Assembly (NCBI RefSeq): GCF_052089425.1 | Contig: NZ_JBQCZW010000044.1 | Location: 1 to 14,442, forward strand | Length of the DNA: 14,442 bases | Origin: Ancrocorticia sp052089425 | Lineage (GTDB): Bacteria > Actinomycetota > Actinomycetes > Actinomycetales > Actinomycetaceae | Reading direction: 5' to 3' | Shown: positions 13,076 through 14,442 of the stretch, piece after piece | Layout: each line of letters starts with the position of its first letter | Numbering within the stretch: the stretch's first letter is position 1 | Translations under genes and position numbers: made by a program | The notes under the pieces: model-generated | Database searches by the model: none | What the model was told of the DNA's origin: nothing | Seen by the model: the letters and a program-made list of their open reading frames with translations, nothing else

Positions 13076-13175
13076 NNNNNNNNNNNNNNNNNNNNNNNNN
13101 NNNNNNNNNNNNNNNNNNNNNNNNNNNNNNNNNNNNNNNNNNNNNNNNNNNNNNNNNNNNNNNNNNNNNNNNNNN
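13076..13175. other. Assembly gap (100 N) at the DoxX start
   Basis: A placeholder of 100 N that removes the first part of the DoxX gene. About 140-150 missing coding bases would be expected from the family length, so the real gap is probably longer than 100. Confidence 0.97.
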
Positions 13176-13197
13176 AATGATGCCCTTTCAGAAGTTG

Positions 13198-13713
13198 TTA
13201 CGCATTGTCCGGTAGGGCAGCCTCGATGGCGGCGATAACCTCCGGGGCGTCCGGCTTGGTGCGTGGGCCGAAGCGCGCCACGTGACCATCAGGGCTCACC
13301 ACGAACTTCTCGAAGTTCCACGTAATCCTGCCAGCCTTGCCGCCTCCGGACACTGGGAATTGGGTGAGCTGCTGGTAGATCGGATCGGCGTTCTTTCCGT
13401 TCACTTTGATCCGCGAGGACATCGGAAATGTGACTCCCCACGTTGCCGAGCAGTATTCGGCGATCTTGTCCTCAGAGCCTAGCTCCTGCATGAACTGGTT
13501 GCTGGGGAATCCGATCACTGTGAAGCCACGGTCCGCGTAGCGCTTCTGCAGCTCTTCTAGCTGCTCGTATTGGGGCGAGAGCCCGCAGCGCGAAGCCACA
13601 TTGACCACGAGAGTGGCTTTGCCATCGGCGAGAGCACCGAATGTCGTCTGCTCATCGTGGAGCGTGGTGACGGGATAGTCGGATAGGTTGACGGTCTCTG
13701 GTGCTGTAGTCAT
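13198..13713 (-). CDS. Glutathione-peroxidase-family thiol peroxidase
   Basis: A 171-residue cytoplasmic peroxidase that reduces H2O2 and organic hydroperoxides. The peroxidatic residue is C43 (NVASRCGLSPQY), a plain cysteine codon rather than selenocysteine. Q73 (FPSNQF) and W132-N133 (ITWNFEKF) complete the catalytic tetrad. The usual FPCNQF cysteine is serine here; C88 (EYCSATWGVTFPM) is in the position of the resolving cysteine of thioredoxin-dependent members. Because most actinobacteria lack glutathione, thioredoxin or mycothiol systems are the likely electron donors (inference). The ATG at 13713 follows AAGGA by 7-8 nt; longer reading-frame extensions overlap the MarR gene and are not needed. 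It starts 16 nt after the OhrR-type regulator gene ends, so both are one operon. Confidence 0.96.
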   Translation of the reverse strand: MTTAPETVNLSDYPVTTLHDEQTTFGALADGKATLVVNVASRCGLSPQYEQLEELQKRYADRGFTVIGFPSNQFMQELGSEDKIAEYCSATWGVTFPMSSRIKVNGKNADPIYQQLTQFPVSGGGKAGRITWNFEKFVVSPDGHVARFGPRTKPDAPEVIAAIEAALPDNA

Positions 13714-13729
13714 GATGCATTCCTTTCCG

Positions 13730-14236
13730 TTATGCCGATACTGCCGCATCGGCGCGTTCATTACTTTGAGAGGATGGCCGAGGAGCACTTTCCACTGCAT
13801 CACGCAGTGAGTGCAGCTCGGTCAGAAGGCCAGCCGCAGATTCCGGCGTCAATTCCATTGCTTGGGCGAGGCATTGCGGCAGGAAGCCGAGCTGATCAAG
13901 GACTCCACGCGCTCGAGCAGTTGCGGCCACGTGTACCACCCTGCGATCCGAGCTAACGCGAGAGCGGACGATCAGTCCCTCCTTCTCCATCCTGTTAAGA
14001 AGCCCCGTCACCGCATTGGATCCCATATGGAGCTTGTCCCCCAGTTCGCGCGGAGAAGCGGACTTTTCCTCAGTGAGCTGACTAAGAACGAGTAGCTGCT
14101 GGTACGTCACGCCGAATGGCGACAGAACATCCCGGTAGTAGCCCACCACGGCTTGGGTTGCCGAATACAGTGCAAAGCACACCGCATGCTCTAGCCCTAT
14201 GCCGTGTTCCGCGATCAACTCATCAATCTTGCTCAT
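13730..14236 (-). CDS. MarR-family peroxide sensor of OhrR type (two-Cys)
   Basis: A 168-residue winged-helix repressor. LEHAVCFALYSATQ matches the OhrR sensor helix. C20 aligns with the reactive C15 of Bacillus subtilis OhrR, and Y24, Y34 and Y45 align with its Y19, Y29 and Y40 at a constant offset of five. A second cysteine, C122 (FLPQCLAQ), stands about 100 residues later, as in the two-cysteine Xanthomonas OhrR that forms an intersubunit disulfide. The DNA-binding part is SPRELGDKLHMGSNAVTGLLNRMEKEGLI (61-89) with the wing RVSSDRRVVHV. The ATG at 14236 gives the family length; a longer N-terminus has no support. Prediction: organic peroxides oxidise C20 and release its own operon with the peroxidase gene. 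It is divergent from a HAD phosphatase gene. Confidence 0.93.
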   Translation of the reverse strand: MSKIDELIAEHGIGLEHAVCFALYSATQAVVGYYRDVLSPFGVTYQQLLVLSQLTEEKSASPRELGDKLHMGSNAVTGLLNRMEKEGLIVRSRVSSDRRVVHVAATARARGVLDQLGFLPQCLAQAMELTPESAAGLLTELHSLRDAVESAPRPSSQSNERADAAVSA

Positions 14237-14243
14237 ACATGAA

Positions 14244-14272
14244 ATACTCGTACGTGAGTTATCTGACTGCAC
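14244..14272 (-). promoter_or_regulatory. Possible promoter and operator of the OhrR-GPx operon
   Basis: On the minus strand GTGCAG (14267-14272) and GAGTAT (14244-14249) are 17 bp apart, and the ATG at 14236 follows 7 nt after the -10 with no SD. An imperfect dyad, ACTC-N6-GAGT (14246-14259), overlaps the -10 and the spacer, where a repressor would block RNA polymerase. Arms of only four bases make the operator call weak. Confidence 0.3.
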
Positions 14273-14334
14273 TTCTTTTCGCTGTGGGCAATATTTGGGT
14301 ATCCTCATGGGTACGCAACGATGGGAGTCAAGCA

Positions 14335-14442
14335 GTGGCAAAGCAGCCGATCTCTTTGGTCGCAGTTGATATGGACGGCACTTTCCTCAGGCCGGACAAG
14401 ACATACGATCGGGACCGATTCCTTGTTCTGCGCCAACGGATG
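14335..14442 (+). CDS. HAD-superfamily (Cof-type) phosphatase, 5' part only
   Basis: The first 36 codons of a gene that runs off the window. It starts at GTG 14335 with GGGAG 7 nt upstream. The sequence ISLVAVDMDGTFLRPDK holds HAD motif I, with D12 as the predicted nucleophile and D14 as general acid. DMDGTFL followed by a basic or acidic stretch is characteristic of Cof-type (IIB) sugar-phosphate or flavin-nucleotide phosphatases. It is divergent from the OhrR-type gene with 98 bp between. Substrate cannot be inferred from this fragment. Confidence 0.85.
   Translation, partial: MAKQPISLVAVDMDGTFLRPDKTYDRDRFLVLRQRM

Noticed and set aside
13714..13803. Thirty-residue N-terminal extension of the peroxidase
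   Set aside because: It would overlap the OhrR-type gene; the internal ATG at 13713 has a good SD and gives normal family length.

Overview
The window is a chromosomal piece of a moderately high-GC actinobacterium. The evidence is the roughly 360-residue actinobacterial-type transaldolase, the XRE/MmyB and MerR/TipAS regulators, a DUF4143 ATPase, and several genes with leaderless promoters. An Actinomycetaceae-like host (Trueperella or Arcanobacterium type) fits, but the sequence alone does not settle this. It is draft assembly: three runs of exactly 100 N (9395-9494, 11697-11796, 13076-13175) are placeholders. One cuts corA, one lies in a divergent promoter region, and one removes the start of a DoxX gene. 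There are no rRNA or tRNA genes, insertion sequences or CRISPR arrays.

Left part (1-4484): a MerR/TipAS regulator converges on transaldolase (tal). Upstream on the minus strand lies a probable operon of a GNAT acetyltransferase, a 39-codon ORF coupled to it by a TAATG overlap and a strong Shine-Dalgarno (SD) sequence, and a small coiled-coil protein with a bL12-like C-terminal motif. Divergent from GNAT is an 83-residue two-helix membrane protein, followed by a convergent double-domain PhnB/VOC protein.

Middle (4563-8655): a SAM-dependent methyltransferase is followed by a 55-residue ribbon-helix-helix (RHH) protein whose stop overlaps (ATGA) the start of a VOC protein. Next is a three-helix membrane protein whose C-terminus ends almost exactly like that of the 83-residue protein (GPF[H/Y]QGR). 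A minus-strand AAA+/DUF4143 ATPase with a nuclease-like C-terminus follows. Just upstream of it sit four copies of a 12-bp repeat at an exact 23-bp period; the copy nearest the gene contains its likely -35 element.

Right part (8655-14442): corA is interrupted by a gap. A minus-strand DHFR/RibD-like reductase, cupin and aldo-keto reductase operon faces an XRE/MmyB regulator preceded by two palindromic operators 30 bp apart. A stress operon follows: an OhrR-type two-cysteine MarR regulator, a glutathione peroxidase and, across a gap, DoxX. A HAD phosphatase begins at the right edge.

Redox and small-molecule stress handling is the recurring theme. The strongest unexplained signals are the 23-bp-phased array at the ATPase promoter, the shared C-terminal tail of two membrane proteins, the RHH-VOC overlapping pair, and a group of genes whose -10 element lies 6 nt before the ATG with no SD.
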